Shown in pieces: positions 1 through 8,424 of a stretch of 30,429 nt of DNA. Source of the stretch: an uncultured Muribaculaceae bacterium (GTDB taxonomy: Bacteria; Bacteroidota; Bacteroidia; Bacteroidales; Muribaculaceae); assembly GCA_910579105.1 (NCBI GenBank), contig CAJTRT010000030.1, forward strand, positions 1 through 30,429. The letters run 5' to 3'. Each line of letters begins with the position of its first letter. Positions within the stretch are counted from its first letter, which is position 1. Position numbers and translations under genes: made by a program. The notes under the pieces were generated by a model. The model did no database searches and was not told where the DNA came from. It worked only from the letters and a program-made list of their open reading frames with translations.

Positions 1-1
1 C

Positions 2-286
2 AAAAACAAGGAACGCGCCCTGAGCCGCCTGCGCACTTTCATCTACGACAAGGAGCATCAGAAGTATGTCGACGACATTGCCTCGCGCCGCAAGACGCTT
101 GTCTCCACGGGCGACCGTTCGGCGAAAATACGCACCTATAACTATCCGCAGGGGCGCATTACCGACCACCGCATAAATTACACCGTGTATAACCTCCAGG
201 CGTTCGTCGACGGTGACATACAGGACTGCATCGACCATCTCATCGTGGCCGAAAACGCTGAAAAGCTCAAAGCCCAGGAGCTCTGA
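2..286 (+). CDS. prfA: Peptide chain release factor 1, C-terminal part (5' truncated)
   Basis: The open frame begins before the window and ends at TGA 284-286, giving the last 94 residues. It contains the conserved release-factor stretch STGDRSAKIRTYNYPQGR followed by TDHRIN, then the usual C-terminal helix ending in KAQEL. RF1 reads UAA and UAG stop codons and triggers peptide release on the ribosome. The GGQ loop and the PxT recognition loop lie outside the window. RF1 rather than RF2 is inferred from the RTYNYPQGRITDHR sequence, which RF1 proteins share closely. Only 41 nt separate it from pyrF, so co-transcription is likely. Confidence 0.93.
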   Translation, partial: KNKERALSRLRTFIYDKEHQKYVDDIASRRKTLVSTGDRSAKIRTYNYPQGRITDHRINYTVYNLQAFVDGDIQDCIDHLIVAENAEKLKAQEL

Positions 287-327
287 TTTCCCATAACTCA
301 CAACAGGCAAACCATATCCACCAATAT

Positions 328-1158
328 ATGAACAGACAGCAAATCGTCGAGGAAATACGTAGGAAAGGCTCGTTTCTCTGCGTCGGACTCGACACCGACA
401 TCAAGAAGATACCCCGCCACCTGCTCGGGGAGGAAGACCCGGTATTCGCTTTCAACAAGGCCGTTATCGACGCTACCGCCCCGTATTGCGTAGCGTATAA
501 GCCCAACCTCGCTTTTTACGAAAGCCTGGGTGCCAAGGGGCAGGAAGCGCTGGAAAAAACCGTGAGATACCTCAAAGAGAACTACCCCGACCAGTTCGTT
601 ATCGCTGACGCCAAGCGCGGCGACATCGGCAATACCTCCAACCTGTATGCCCGCTCGTTTTTCGAATACCTTGATGTTGACGCTGTGACGGTCGCGCCCT
701 ATATGGGAGAAGACAGCGTGAAGCCTTTCCTCGGGTATCCGGGCAAATGGGTGATACTGCTGGCCCTCACGTCGAACAAGGGGAGCGGCGATTTCCAACT
801 CACGCGCGACGAGAACGGCAACCGCCTGTTCGAGAACGTGATCCACACCTCGAAGCGCTGGGGCGGCACGGACGAGATGATGTATGTCGTCGGCGCCACC
901 CAGGGGGAGATGTTCAAGGACATACGCGCCGCGGCTCCCGACAGCTTTCTGCTGGTGCCCGGCGTGGGCGCGCAGGGAGGCTCGCTCGAAGAGGTATGCA
1001 AATATGGTATGACGGATGACTGCGGGCTGCTCGTGAACTCGTCACGCGGCATCATTTACGCATCTGACGGCGAAGATTTCGCCGAGGCGGCGGGGGCTGC
1101 CGCAAAAGAGCTTGCCGGCGAGATGAGGAAAATGCTCGCCCTTTACAGCAAAATTTAA
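328..1158 (+). CDS. pyrF: Orotidine 5'-phosphate decarboxylase (long, type 2 form)
   Basis: The 276-aa protein decarboxylates OMP to UMP, the last step of de novo pyrimidine synthesis. The catalytic DxKxxD array is visible as D94, K96 and D99 in ADAKRGDIGNTS. The phosphate-binding loop VPGVGAQGG and the late NSSRGI segment are also present. The length and the insertion around TSNLYARSFFEYL fit the type 2 OMPDC family (about 270-280 aa) rather than the 230-aa form. ATG 328 is used because the catalytic spacing and N-terminus (FLCVGLDTD) then match the family. It lies 41 nt after prfA and probably shares its transcript. A 14-bp motif that includes its stop codon recurs 42 bp downstream. Confidence 0.95.
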   Translation: MNRQQIVEEIRRKGSFLCVGLDTDIKKIPRHLLGEEDPVFAFNKAVIDATAPYCVAYKPNLAFYESLGAKGQEALEKTVRYLKENYPDQFVIADAKRGDIGNTSNLYARSFFEYLDVDAVTVAPYMGEDSVKPFLGYPGKWVILLALTSNKGSGDFQLTRDENGNRLFENVIHTSKRWGGTDEMMYVVGATQGEMFKDIRAAAPDSFLLVPGVGAQGGSLEEVCKYGMTDDCGLLVNSSRGIIYASDGEDFAEAAGAAAKELAGEMRKMLALYSKI

Positions 1159-1202
1159 CCGTGACGGCGGTTTATGCGAAGCATCGTGAGCAAAATTTAA
1201 CC
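1147..1202. repeat. 14-bp direct repeat between pyrF and pgk
   Basis: AGCAAAATTTAACC occurs at 1147-1160 (overlapping the pyrF stop codon) and again at 1189-1202, a 42-bp period. The segment between copies is not itself repeated. It may be a small duplication scar or a pair of binding sites; nothing further can be said from sequence. Confidence 0.5.
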
Positions 1203-1284
1203 TTGCGGAATATGCGGCATAGGTGAATTTTCAGTAACTTCGCGACCATAGACATAACAACACGAAACTTAATACATCAGACAA

Positions 1285-2532
1285 ATGAAAATCAACGATT
1301 ACAACTTCGCCGGCAAGAAAGCCATCGTGCGAGTTGACTTCAATGTGCCCCTCGACGAGAACGGCCACATCACGGACGATACCCGCATCCGCGGCGCCCT
1401 CCCCACCCTCAAACATATCCTTGAACAGGGGGGCTCGCTGATCATCATGTCGCACATGGGCAAGCCCAAAGGCAAGGTTAACCCAAAATATTCCCTCAGC
1501 CAGATCAAGGACGACGTTGCCAAGGCCCTGGGCCGCGACGTGAAGTTCGCCCCTGACTGCGCCGACGCCGCGGAAGCCGCCGCCAATCTCAAGCCAGGCG
1601 AGGTGCTCCTGCTCGAGAACCTCCGCTTCTATCCCGAGGAGGAAGGGAAGCCTGTCGGCATCGACAAGGAGGATCCCGCCTACGACGCCGCCAAGAAGGA
1701 GATGAAGGAGCGTCAGAAAGAGTTCGCAAAGAAGCTCGCCTCCTACGCCGATGTTTATGTAAACGACGCTTTCGGCACCGCCCACCGCAAACACGCCTCC
1801 ACCGCCGTCATCGCCGACTACTTCGGGGATAACGACAAGATGCTCGGCTACCTGATGGAGAAAGAGGTCGACGCCGTCGACAAGATTCTCAGCGACATCA
1901 AGCGCCCGTTCACCGCTATCATGGGCGGTTCGAAGGTTTCCACCAAGATCGGCATCATAGAGAACCTTATGGACAAGGTTGACAACCTCATCCTATGCGG
2001 CGGCATGACTTATACCTTCGCTAAGGCCAAAGGAGGCCATGTCGGCCAGTCGATCTGCGAGGAGGACAAGCTCGACCTCGCCCGCGACATAATGAAGAAG
2101 GCTCAGGAGAAGGGTGTCAACCTCGTGCTCGGCACCGACTGCGTTGCCGCCGACTCGTTCAGCAACGACGCGAAGACCATGGTATGCTCCTGCATGGAGA
2201 TTCCCGACGGCTGGGAAGGCCTCGATGCCGGTCCCGAGACCCGCAAGGCTTTCGCCGACGTGATCAAGAACGCCAAGACAATCCTTTGGAACGGCCCCGC
2301 CGGCGTATTCGAGTTTGACAACTTCACAGCCGGCTCGCGCGCTATCGCCGAGGCTATCGTGGAGGCTACAAACAACGGCGCTTTCTCGCTCGTGGGCGGT
2401 GGCGACTCCGTTGCCTGTGTCAACAAGTTCGGCCTGGCCGACCAGGTAAGCTACGTATCAACCGGCGGTGGCGCTCTTCTTGAGGCTATCGAAGGCAAGA
2501 TACTCCCCGGCATAGCCGCTGTACGCAAATAA
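1285..2532 (+). CDS. pgk: Phosphoglycerate kinase
   Basis: The 415-aa enzyme interconverts 1,3-bisphosphoglycerate plus ADP and 3-phosphoglycerate plus ATP in cytosolic glycolysis and gluconeogenesis. The N-terminal PGA-binding signature is visible (VRVDFNVPLDENG, then DDTRIRGALPTL). So are the arginine and histidine segments (SHMGKPKG, LENLRFY, NDAFGTAHRKHAS). The C-terminal nucleotide-binding part includes MGGSKVSTKIGIIENL, LWNGPAGVFE and GGGDSVACVNKFG, ending in STGGGALLEAIEGKILPG. The length is normal for the family. A weak TAnnTTTG-like box (TAACTTCG, 1235-1242) precedes it, and a hairpin 18 bp after the stop probably ends the transcript. Confidence 0.97.
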   Translation: MKINDYNFAGKKAIVRVDFNVPLDENGHITDDTRIRGALPTLKHILEQGGSLIIMSHMGKPKGKVNPKYSLSQIKDDVAKALGRDVKFAPDCADAAEAAANLKPGEVLLLENLRFYPEEEGKPVGIDKEDPAYDAAKKEMKERQKEFAKKLASYADVYVNDAFGTAHRKHASTAVIADYFGDNDKMLGYLMEKEVDAVDKILSDIKRPFTAIMGGSKVSTKIGIIENLMDKVDNLILCGGMTYTFAKAKGGHVGQSICEEDKLDLARDIMKKAQEKGVNLVLGTDCVAADSFSNDAKTMVCSCMEIPDGWEGLDAGPETRKAFADVIKNAKTILWNGPAGVFEFDNFTAGSRAIAEAIVEATNNGAFSLVGGGDSVACVNKFGLADQVSYVSTGGGALLEAIEGKILPGIAAVRK

Positions 2533-2550
2533 AATGTGACATATACATCG

Positions 2551-2578
2551 GGAAGCCGCGCCCATCGGTGCGGCTTCC
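2551..2578 (+). terminator. Hairpin downstream of pgk
   Basis: A perfect 9-bp inverted repeat, GGAAGCCGC at 2551-2559 and GCGGCTTCC at 2570-2578, encloses a 10-nt loop 18 bp after the pgk stop. There is no strong T-run after it (GTCATATAACC follows), so it is a plausible but not canonical intrinsic terminator. It also argues against translating the methyltransferase from the GTG at 2536, because that frame would run through the hairpin. Confidence 0.6.
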
Positions 2579-2619
2579 GTCATATAACCCCTACCCTTCT
2601 TACGGACAAGGATTATTAT

Positions 2620-3813
2620 ATGATGCGATTATCTGACGACTTTTTTTCATTCGTGGCGGAAAACCGGGGTGTCGATCCGGTCGTTCTGCGGCTCAGACAC
2701 CATGGCGACCGACGCTGGTGGATGCCTCTGGCCTTGGACCATATCGAGGGGCTGCGGAAGTGCGGGCGCAAGTTCGTGGCGGAAGACGGCGCGGACTTTA
2801 CGCCGCGCGTCATCGCGAGGCCGCTGGCGGTCGAGCAGGCGACATCAGCCCGGATAGGGATGCTGCATGACCGTCTCGCCGGAAACAGCCGCCGGGTGCT
2901 CGATATGACATGCGGCCTCGGCATCGACAGCAGGTTCCTTGCCCGTGGAGGACGAGAGCTGACGACAATAGAGCTGAATGATGCGCTGGCCGATGCCGCG
3001 AGGTTCAATTTCGCGGATATGCCGAATGTCAACGTGGTCAATGCCGATTCAATCCGATGGCTCGCCGCGTATGACGGTGAGCCTTTCGATCTCGTGTTCA
3101 TCGATCCGGCGAGAAGGGGCGACGGCAACAAGCGCCTCTACGGCATATCCGATTGCTCGCCCGACGTGCTGTCGCTGTTGCCGTTGCTGAAAGCCAAGTC
3201 CGAAAGGGTTATGGTTAAACTGTCGCCGATGCTCGATGTGACGCAGACGCTCCGCGAGCTGCCCGGCGTGGTGCGACTGCATATCGTCGAGGAGCGCGGC
3301 GACTGCCGCGAACTGCTTGCCGTTATTGATTTCACCGTTCCCCCGGCTGAGCCGGAGATAGTGGTCCACGACGATAACACGGAGCTGTCGTTGAGGCTTT
3401 CCGAGGATGCCGTGGCAGGGGATGCGTATGCCCTGCCGCATCCGGGGATGTGGCTGTGCGAGCCTGGGCCGGCGGCCATGAAGTCCGGAGCGTTCAGTCT
3501 GCTCGCGAGGCGGTTCGGGCTTTCAGCGCTGCACCGCGACACTCACCTGTTTGTCGGGGATAAAGTCCCCGAGGGGTTTCCGGGAAAGTGCCGGCAGATT
3601 GAGGCGGTTTATCCGCTGGCATCCTCCACTCTGAAAGCGGTCGGGAAAAACATCGGCAGGGCGGATGTCGCCGTAAGGAACCTGCCGCGATTCACCCCCG
3701 AGCTCTTGGCCAGGCGTCTGGGGGTAAAGTCCGGGGGCGCGTTACGCGTTGTCGGCTGCACGGTGGCCGACGGCTCAAAGGCGCTTATCGTCGTGCGGAA
3801 AGGGACTCTTTGA
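2620..3813 (+). CDS. Class I SAM-dependent methyltransferase with THUMP-like domain (PG_1098 family)
   Basis: The protein is 397 aa from ATG 2620 (ATG 2623 is equally possible), with an AAGGA-type ribosome site just upstream. The frame is open back to GTG 2536, but that would cross the pgk hairpin. SAM-binding motif I is LDMTCGLGIDSRFLA (about residues 94-108) with the acidic motif II TIELN. The motif IV region is VFIDPARRG (about 159-167). The C-terminal part (LARRLGVKSGGALRVVGC) resembles the THUMP-like domain of the P. gingivalis PG_1098 family. The substrate is not known to me; an RNA target is suggested by the THUMP-like domain and is inference. The 3' end overlaps the convergent CPBP gene by 29 bp. 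Confidence 0.82.
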   Translation: MMRLSDDFFSFVAENRGVDPVVLRLRHHGDRRWWMPLALDHIEGLRKCGRKFVAEDGADFTPRVIARPLAVEQATSARIGMLHDRLAGNSRRVLDMTCGLGIDSRFLARGGRELTTIELNDALADAARFNFADMPNVNVVNADSIRWLAAYDGEPFDLVFIDPARRGDGNKRLYGISDCSPDVLSLLPLLKAKSERVMVKLSPMLDVTQTLRELPGVVRLHIVEERGDCRELLAVIDFTVPPAEPEIVVHDDNTELSLRLSEDAVAGDAYALPHPGMWLCEPGPAAMKSGAFSLLARRFGLSALHRDTHLFVGDKVPEGFPGKCRQIEAVYPLASSTLKAVGKNIGRADVAVRNLPRFTPELLARRLGVKSGGALRVVGCTVADGSKALIVVRKGTL

Positions 3814-4660
3814 CCGTCCAGATTCCGCAACCGGTAAGGACTACGCTGACTACGAGCAGGATCACGCTTGACGTTCCCACTGCGTCGATGTCGAATGACC
3901 CTCCGTGGCCGGCCTGGGCGTATTCCGAAATCACCACGAGCGAGTTATTGAAAACGTGCGCTATGACCGGGAGCCATAGCGACCCGCTCCACCAGAGCAG
4001 GTAACCGAAGAAGGCTCCCAGCAACATCCTGGGCACGAAGCCGAAGAACTGGAAGTGAACCGCGCTGAAAACAAAGGCCGTAAGCCAGACGGCTATGTGC
4101 TTGTTCCGGCTCGCCATGCCGAGCAGCCGCTGCAATGCCCCGCGGAAAAACAGCTCCTCGCTGAATCCGGCGAGCACGCCCACGATCAGGACCGAGACAA
4201 TTATGGATCCGGCGCCGGAACCGCCCAGCAACATTTCCGTCGACGCTGCCGCCGCGTCCTCCATCGCCCGCATCTGCTCTTCGAAAGCAGCCATGGAAGC
4301 TGGCAGATGCAGGTTCTGGTTCCATTCGATAATGACGTTCATTGCCGGGATTGAAATGCCCATCGTGAGAAGCGTCCATATGACGGGTCGCCAGCCGGGC
4401 CATCGGTCAACGGCCAGCAACCGCGCCGGAAGGCGGCTCGCGACCATAGCGGTGGCAATCGCGGGGATGATGAACACCATGAAATCCTGCACTACGGTGC
4501 CGATACGGACCGCGGCCTCCGGCCTGGAGATTATCTTTGACAGCATCCCGATCAGGAGTGACGCCACGATCAGGCAGAACAGGAAAACGCATCCCAGGAG
4601 CGACAGCCCGATTCCGGGTCTCGCTATGCGGTAGTCGTTCACTTCTTTGTAGGTAGACAT
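3785..4660 (-). CDS. CPBP-family intramembrane metalloprotease
   Basis: This 291-aa polytopic membrane protein carries the CPBP (Rce1-like, ABI) motifs. EExxxR is E168, E169 and R173 in FSEELFFRG. A second histidine motif, FSAVHFQFFGFVPR, follows, and then HVFNNS near the end. About seven hydrophobic stretches are visible, starting at residues 17-40. Family members cleave prenylated or membrane peptides or act in bacteriocin-related processes; the substrate here is unknown. It starts 9 nt after trmN and is probably translated from the same mRNA. The C-terminal 29 bp overlap the convergent methyltransferase gene. Confidence 0.88.
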   Translation of the reverse strand: MSTYKEVNDYRIARPGIGLSLLGCVFLFCLIVASLLIGMLSKIISRPEAAVRIGTVVQDFMVFIIPAIATAMVASRLPARLLAVDRWPGWRPVIWTLLTMGISIPAMNVIIEWNQNLHLPASMAAFEEQMRAMEDAAAASTEMLLGGSGAGSIIVSVLIVGVLAGFSEELFFRGALQRLLGMASRNKHIAVWLTAFVFSAVHFQFFGFVPRMLLGAFFGYLLWWSGSLWLPVIAHVFNNSLVVISEYAQAGHGGSFDIDAVGTSSVILLVVSVVLTGCGIWTVKESLSARR

Positions 4661-4669
4661 ACGGGTATT

Positions 4670-5446
4670 TCAGGGGTTGAGATAAAAATCCTTGACAAGG
4701 TTTCGGTGCCATGGCGACCGCTGGCCTGAGGTGGCTGACAGGCACTCTGCCGAGATTTCGGGCAGGTCGGCATCCGCCAGGAGGCCGGAGGCTGTTTCCG
4801 TCATTCCGTTGTTGACGAATTGCATGAGCACGCGCCTGGGAGGTTTGCCGGGAACGGTTGACAGCGATACTTTGCGCCAGAGCCGCAGCCGCGCTACCTC
4901 GGCCGCGAACTCCGCTTCCTCGCCGCGCTCGGCGGGGAGCACCAGCGCGAGGGAGCCACGCCCAGGTGCCAGCAACGCGGCTGATTTTCCTATCAGCTTT
5001 TCGAGCGGCAGGGAGTCTTCGTGGCGCGCCGTATGGCGCGCGTGGTCCGGAGCCTTGGCCCCGTTGTTGAAGAACGGCGGGTTGCTGACAATCAGACCGT
5101 ATCCTCCCGTCAGTGGTTCTTCGATGAAATTTCCGTGCAGCAAGCTCAGGCGGGCGCTCCATGGGGAGTGCCGGAAGTTTTCAAGACATTCCCGGGCGCT
5201 CTCAGGGTCGATTTCAATCGCGGTTATGGCTGCCGAGGGGAACCGCTGCGCAAGCATCAGCGATACCAGCCCGGTGCCCGCCCCGATATCGAGAATGCCA
5301 AGGCAGGCCGCTGCCGGTGATGACGGCGGGAACTCCGCCCACGCGCCGAGAAGCACGCCGTCGGTACCTACCTTCATGGCGCTCCGTCGGTTCTCTACCG
5401 AGAACTGCCGGAAGCGGAATGTGGTTTCTCTATTCGGGTTCCTCAT
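4670..5446 (-). CDS. trmN: tRNA1(Val) adenine(37)-N6-methyltransferase
   Basis: The 258-aa protein matches the YfiC/TrmN6 family, which installs m6A at position 37 of tRNA-Val. The N-terminus (FRFRQFSVENRRSAMKVGTDG, then LLGAW) is characteristic. SAM motif I is LDIGAGTGLVSLML (D53 onward) with acidic IEID, and the N6-adenine motif NPPF lies at 122-125. The C-terminal PRRVLMQFVNN stretch is also family-typical. It starts 29 nt downstream of a good minus-strand promoter and leads a two-gene unit with the CPBP protease. The gene assignment is by family resemblance, so the target nucleotide is inferred. Confidence 0.88.
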   Translation of the reverse strand: MRNPNRETTFRFRQFSVENRRSAMKVGTDGVLLGAWAEFPPSSPAAACLGILDIGAGTGLVSLMLAQRFPSAAITAIEIDPESARECLENFRHSPWSARLSLLHGNFIEEPLTGGYGLIVSNPPFFNNGAKAPDHARHTARHEDSLPLEKLIGKSAALLAPGRGSLALVLPAERGEEAEFAAEVARLRLWRKVSLSTVPGKPPRRVLMQFVNNGMTETASGLLADADLPEISAECLSATSGQRSPWHRNLVKDFYLNP

Positions 5447-5474
5447 CGCGGTGGAATATGTTGCGGATTCATCG

Positions 5475-5505
5475 CGAAATTACCATATTCCAGCGCATTG
5501 TGCAA
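5475..5505 (-). promoter_or_regulatory. Promoter for trmN-CPBP
   Basis: Read on the minus strand there is TTG (5505-5503), a 20-bp gap, and TAATTTCG (5482-5475). This differs from the Bacteroidota -7 consensus TAnnTTTG at one base. The spacing equals that of the other promoters in this window. The predicted transcript starts near 5468, giving a leader of about 20 nt. Confidence 0.65.
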
Positions 5506-5523
5506 ACCGCGGGGCCATGCGGG

Positions 5524-5554
5524 TTGTTTTTCAGGTGGATTTTAGCTAATTTTG
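5524..5554 (+). promoter_or_regulatory. Promoter for engB
   Basis: TTG (5524-5526), a 20-bp gap and TAATTTTG (5547-5554) match the Bacteroidota sigma-ABfr promoter. Transcription should begin near 5561, so the TTG codon at 5552, which lies inside the -7 box, cannot be the start codon. This decides for ATG 5591. It is back-to-back with the trmN promoter, only 18 bp apart. Confidence 0.75.
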
Positions 5555-5590
5555 AATCCGATTTCACAAACACCCACATCGATTATCCCT

Positions 5591-6352
5591 ATGATAGTAA
5601 ATCAAGCCCGGTTCGTTGTCAGCAACAGCAAAGTTGAAATGTGCCCGAATGAAATGCGCCACGAATTCGCCTTCATCGGCCGCTCGAATGTCGGCAAGTC
5701 CTCGCTGATAAATATGCTGACGGGCAAGAAGGGGTTGGCCATGACCTCCTCGACCCCAGGCAAGACGTTGCTGATCAATCACTTCCTGATCAATGACGAG
5801 TGGTATCTGGTTGACCTCCCCGGTTATGGCTACGCACAGCGCAGCCGCGAAACGCGCAACGACATAAACCGCATAATAAAGGAGTACATACTGACGCGCC
5901 CGCAGATGACCTGTCTGTTCCTCCTGATCGACGGCCGGCACAAGCCGCAGAAAAACGATATGGAATTCATGGACTGGCTGGGAGAGAACGAGGTCCCTTT
6001 CTGCATCGTGTTCACCAAGCTCGACAAGATGAGTTCCAACGCCGCGAAGACCGTGACATCGAACTATTGCGCGGAACTTCTCGAACGGTGGGAGGAACTA
6101 CCGCCGGTTTTCCGCACCTCGTCAGTTGACAGGCGGGGGCGCGTCGAGATTCTCGACTACATAGAGCAGCTTTCCAAATTGCCGCTCGACACCGATTCGC
6201 CTGAAACGGCGCTTTCCGCCCGGCAGGAACAGGCGGCAAATGATTATCCCGGCGCAGCGATTGACATCGCTGACCGCGGGGACGCGACACGGGAAGAGGT
6301 CGGTGAGAGCGTGGAGACGCTTAACAACAATCCCCGGAACTCGGATATGTAG
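5591..6352 (+). CDS. engB: Ribosome biogenesis GTPase YsxC/EngB
   Basis: From ATG 5591 the protein is 253 aa. GTPase motifs are G1 GRSNVGKS (30-37), G3 DLPGYGYA (from D75) and G4 TKLDK (from T142), with TSS near residue 176 as the G5 site. The family helps assemble the 50S ribosomal subunit. The start was chosen because the promoter overlaps the upstream TTG and because MIVNQARFVVSNSKVEMCP is the usual EngB beginning. EngB proteins are generally about 200 aa. Here about 56 extra residues, rich in Asp, Glu, Ala and Asn and of low complexity, follow the GTPase domain from about residue 198. The extension looks disordered. It converges on menE with a 29-bp gap. Confidence 0.93.
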   Translation: MIVNQARFVVSNSKVEMCPNEMRHEFAFIGRSNVGKSSLINMLTGKKGLAMTSSTPGKTLLINHFLINDEWYLVDLPGYGYAQRSRETRNDINRIIKEYILTRPQMTCLFLLIDGRHKPQKNDMEFMDWLGENEVPFCIVFTKLDKMSSNAAKTVTSNYCAELLERWEELPPVFRTSSVDRRGRVEILDYIEQLSKLPLDTDSPETALSARQEQAANDYPGAAIDIADRGDATREEVGESVETLNNNPRNSDM

Positions 6353-6381
6353 AAAGTCGTGTGTCCCGACGGCATCCGTGT

Positions 6382-7347
6382 TCACACACGGCGTATCTTG
6401 CCGTTGGCGGTAGCGGGGATTTTTTCTACACAGCGTATGTCCTTGGGTACCGAATACGGAGGCAGGTGGTGGCGGCATAACCTCGCGAGCCGCTCCGCCT
6501 CGTGCCTGCGGCATTGCGCCACGAGTACCAGCCGCGTCCCCCATTTCGCGTCTGGTTCACCTTTGAAATAGAAGGGGAACGGGATGAGCGGAGCGAGCTC
6601 GCGCTCGAGCTGCTCGGGAAAGATTTTGATACCGCCGGAGTTCACGACGTTGTCGGCCCGGCCGAGCCAGCGGAAATGGCGGCTGTCGGCAAGTTCGACG
6701 ACATCGTTGGTCGGGAGGGTCGAAAAGCTGTATTCCGGCGCTATGATGGCGAGTTTGCCATCCTCGTCGGCTGAAAACGATATGCCGGGCATCGCCTCGT
6801 AAAGCGGTGAACCCATCGGTCTGACAGCGACGTGGGAGCAGGTTTCCGTCATCCCGTATGTGGCCCATACGGAGCATGGCAGTCCGGTCAGTTGTTTCTC
6901 TGTCTCGGGAGAGACCGGGGCACCCCCCACGATGATGTTTCTTATCGCCCGGCAGTCGGTTTCCGCGATGGATGATTCACATTGCGACGGGACCAGCGGA
7001 AGAAGGTCGATCAGGCCGTATTCCGCCGCGATCTTGTTTATGGTGTTGCCGAGGTGGTTGGAGGGCTCAGTCATCAGCAGTCCGCAACCGGCTTCGAGCG
7101 CTCTGACAATCATCATTTTCCCCGCTATGTAGTCGGCAGACAACGGGCATAGCAGAAACGAATCGCGCCCTATGCCGAAGAATCGGTTCGTAGCTCTTGC
7201 CGACGCTCTCATATCGCTTTTCGGCAGGCGTATTTCTTTCGGCTTCCCGGTCGAGCCGGATGTGCGCGCCATTATGAAAGAATCGCCTGACAGCCATTCG
7301 CGGAGGAATTGGCCCCCTTTCTCAGTAAGCCGTAATCTGTCAGCCAT
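6382..7347 (-). CDS. menE: o-Succinylbenzoate-CoA ligase (MenE), short Bacteroidales form
   Basis: This 321-aa AMP-forming acyl-CoA synthetase would activate o-succinylbenzoate with ATP and CoA for menaquinone synthesis. The P-loop TSGSTGKPKE is at residues 29-38. The adenylate-binding segment WATYGMTETCSH and the C-terminal catalytic lysine in PATANGKIRR are visible. It is much shorter than the about 450-500 aa of many MenE proteins and lacks most of the N-terminal subdomain. Such compact forms are usual in Bacteroidales as I recall, so this is not a truncation. It starts 9 nt after menC and is the last gene of the men operon. Confidence 0.87.
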   Translation of the reverse strand: MADRLRLTEKGGQFLREWLSGDSFIMARTSGSTGKPKEIRLPKSDMRASARATNRFFGIGRDSFLLCPLSADYIAGKMMIVRALEAGCGLLMTEPSNHLGNTINKIAAEYGLIDLLPLVPSQCESSIAETDCRAIRNIIVGGAPVSPETEKQLTGLPCSVWATYGMTETCSHVAVRPMGSPLYEAMPGISFSADEDGKLAIIAPEYSFSTLPTNDVVELADSRHFRWLGRADNVVNSGGIKIFPEQLERELAPLIPFPFYFKGEPDAKWGTRLVLVAQCRRHEAERLARLCRHHLPPYSVPKDIRCVEKIPATANGKIRRV

Positions 7348-7356
7348 CGGGAGTCG

Positions 7357-8424
7357 TTATAAGGTTGTTGTATGAGGTCGGATCCAGTCGATTGCCGGTA
7401 TGGAGAACCGTTTCTCGGGATTGAACCAGAGTTCCTCGCCCCGAAGTTCGAGCGGAGAGGGGAAATTGTTGGTGTACAGCAGCCCTGTGCCAAGGCCCTG
7501 CGGCATTTGCGGCTCGCGTTGGCTCACCCACTGGGCTATGGCGTTCAGGCCCAGGTCTGACTCCAAAGCCGAAGTCGCCCACCACCCTGTTCCGCGTTTT
7601 TCGGCGAGGTCAATCCATCGGTCTGCCTCTGACAACCCTCCGCAAAGCGACGGTTTCAGAATTATGTATGCCGGGCGGATGGCTTCAAGCATGCGGCGTT
7701 TCTCGTCGTCGGTTCGTATGCCTATCAGTTCCTCGTCGAGAGCTACTGGAATCGGCGACCGGGCGCATATCTCAGCCATAGCGTCCCACTGCCCGGCGCG
7801 GATCGGCTGCTCGATGGAATGGATTCCCAGTTCCGAGAGATAGCCGAGCCGGTCGTATGCGTTTCGCGGCGTGAACGCTCCGTTGGCGTCGAGGCGCAGC
7901 TCTATGTCTCCGGGGCCGAATTCCGAACGGATGTAACGCAGCAGGGCCAGCTCGTCGGCGAAGTCGATGCCGCCTATTTTGAGTTTCACGCAACGGAATC
8001 CTCCGTCGAGTTTTGCCCGGATCCTGCGGGCCATGGCGCGGCGGTCGCCCATCCATACCAGGCCGTTGATGCGTATCCCTTTCTCTCCGCGGCTCCACGG
8101 GGTGTCGAAAAGCTGTTCCTGAGAGTTGCCGTCGAGCGAGGCTTTCGCGGCCTCGTATCCGAAACGGATTGATGACGGCAGACTTTCGGTCTGTCTGTCG
8201 GTCACGTTTCCGCATAGGCGGCAAAAATCGGCGAGAACAGCTTCAAAGCCGGGGGTGTCTTCGGCGCTAAGCCCGCGGAACAGCGGAATCTCGGCGACGG
8301 CGTGTCTCGCGCCGTCGTCGAGCCGCAGAAGGAATGTCTCCTTGACATCCATCTTCTGCCGCGAGGTGATGGCTGTTTCGCGGAAAACCAGCGAGTATGG
8401 CGCGTAGGAGGCCCGGACCATCAT
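7357..8424 (-). CDS. menC: o-Succinylbenzoate synthase
   Basis: The 355-aa enolase-superfamily enzyme dehydrates SHCHC to o-succinylbenzoate. The barrel shows the catalytic lysine segment (CVKLKIGG), the metal ligands in LRLDANGAF, IEQPI and ALDEEL, and the second lysine in ILKPSLCGG. The start codon overlaps the menB stop as ATGA (8424-8421), so translation is coupled to menB. A second ATG follows immediately (8421), so the N-terminus is uncertain by one residue. The tail (DLGLNAIAQW, then LGTGLLYTNN) is typical of the MenC family. Confidence 0.92.
   Translation of the reverse strand: MMVRASYAPYSLVFRETAITSRQKMDVKETFLLRLDDGARHAVAEIPLFRGLSAEDTPGFEAVLADFCRLCGNVTDRQTESLPSSIRFGYEAAKASLDGNSQEQLFDTPWSRGEKGIRINGLVWMGDRRAMARRIRAKLDGGFRCVKLKIGGIDFADELALLRYIRSEFGPGDIELRLDANGAFTPRNAYDRLGYLSELGIHSIEQPIRAGQWDAMAEICARSPIPVALDEELIGIRTDDEKRRMLEAIRPAYIILKPSLCGGLSEADRWIDLAEKRGTGWWATSALESDLGLNAIAQWVSQREPQMPQGLGTGLLYTNNFPSPLELRGEELWFNPEKRFSIPAIDWIRPHTTTL

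Noticed and set aside
1231..1794. 187-codon minus-strand frame within pgk
   Set aside because: Antisense shadow of a strongly conserved gene.
2536..2619. GTG start extending the methyltransferase by 28 residues
   Set aside because: It would translate through the pgk hairpin and adds no conserved sequence.
6376..6391. CCGTGT-TCAC-ACACGG inverted repeat between engB and menE
   Set aside because: Only 6 bp, overlaps the menE stop and has no T-run, so it is not a supported terminator.
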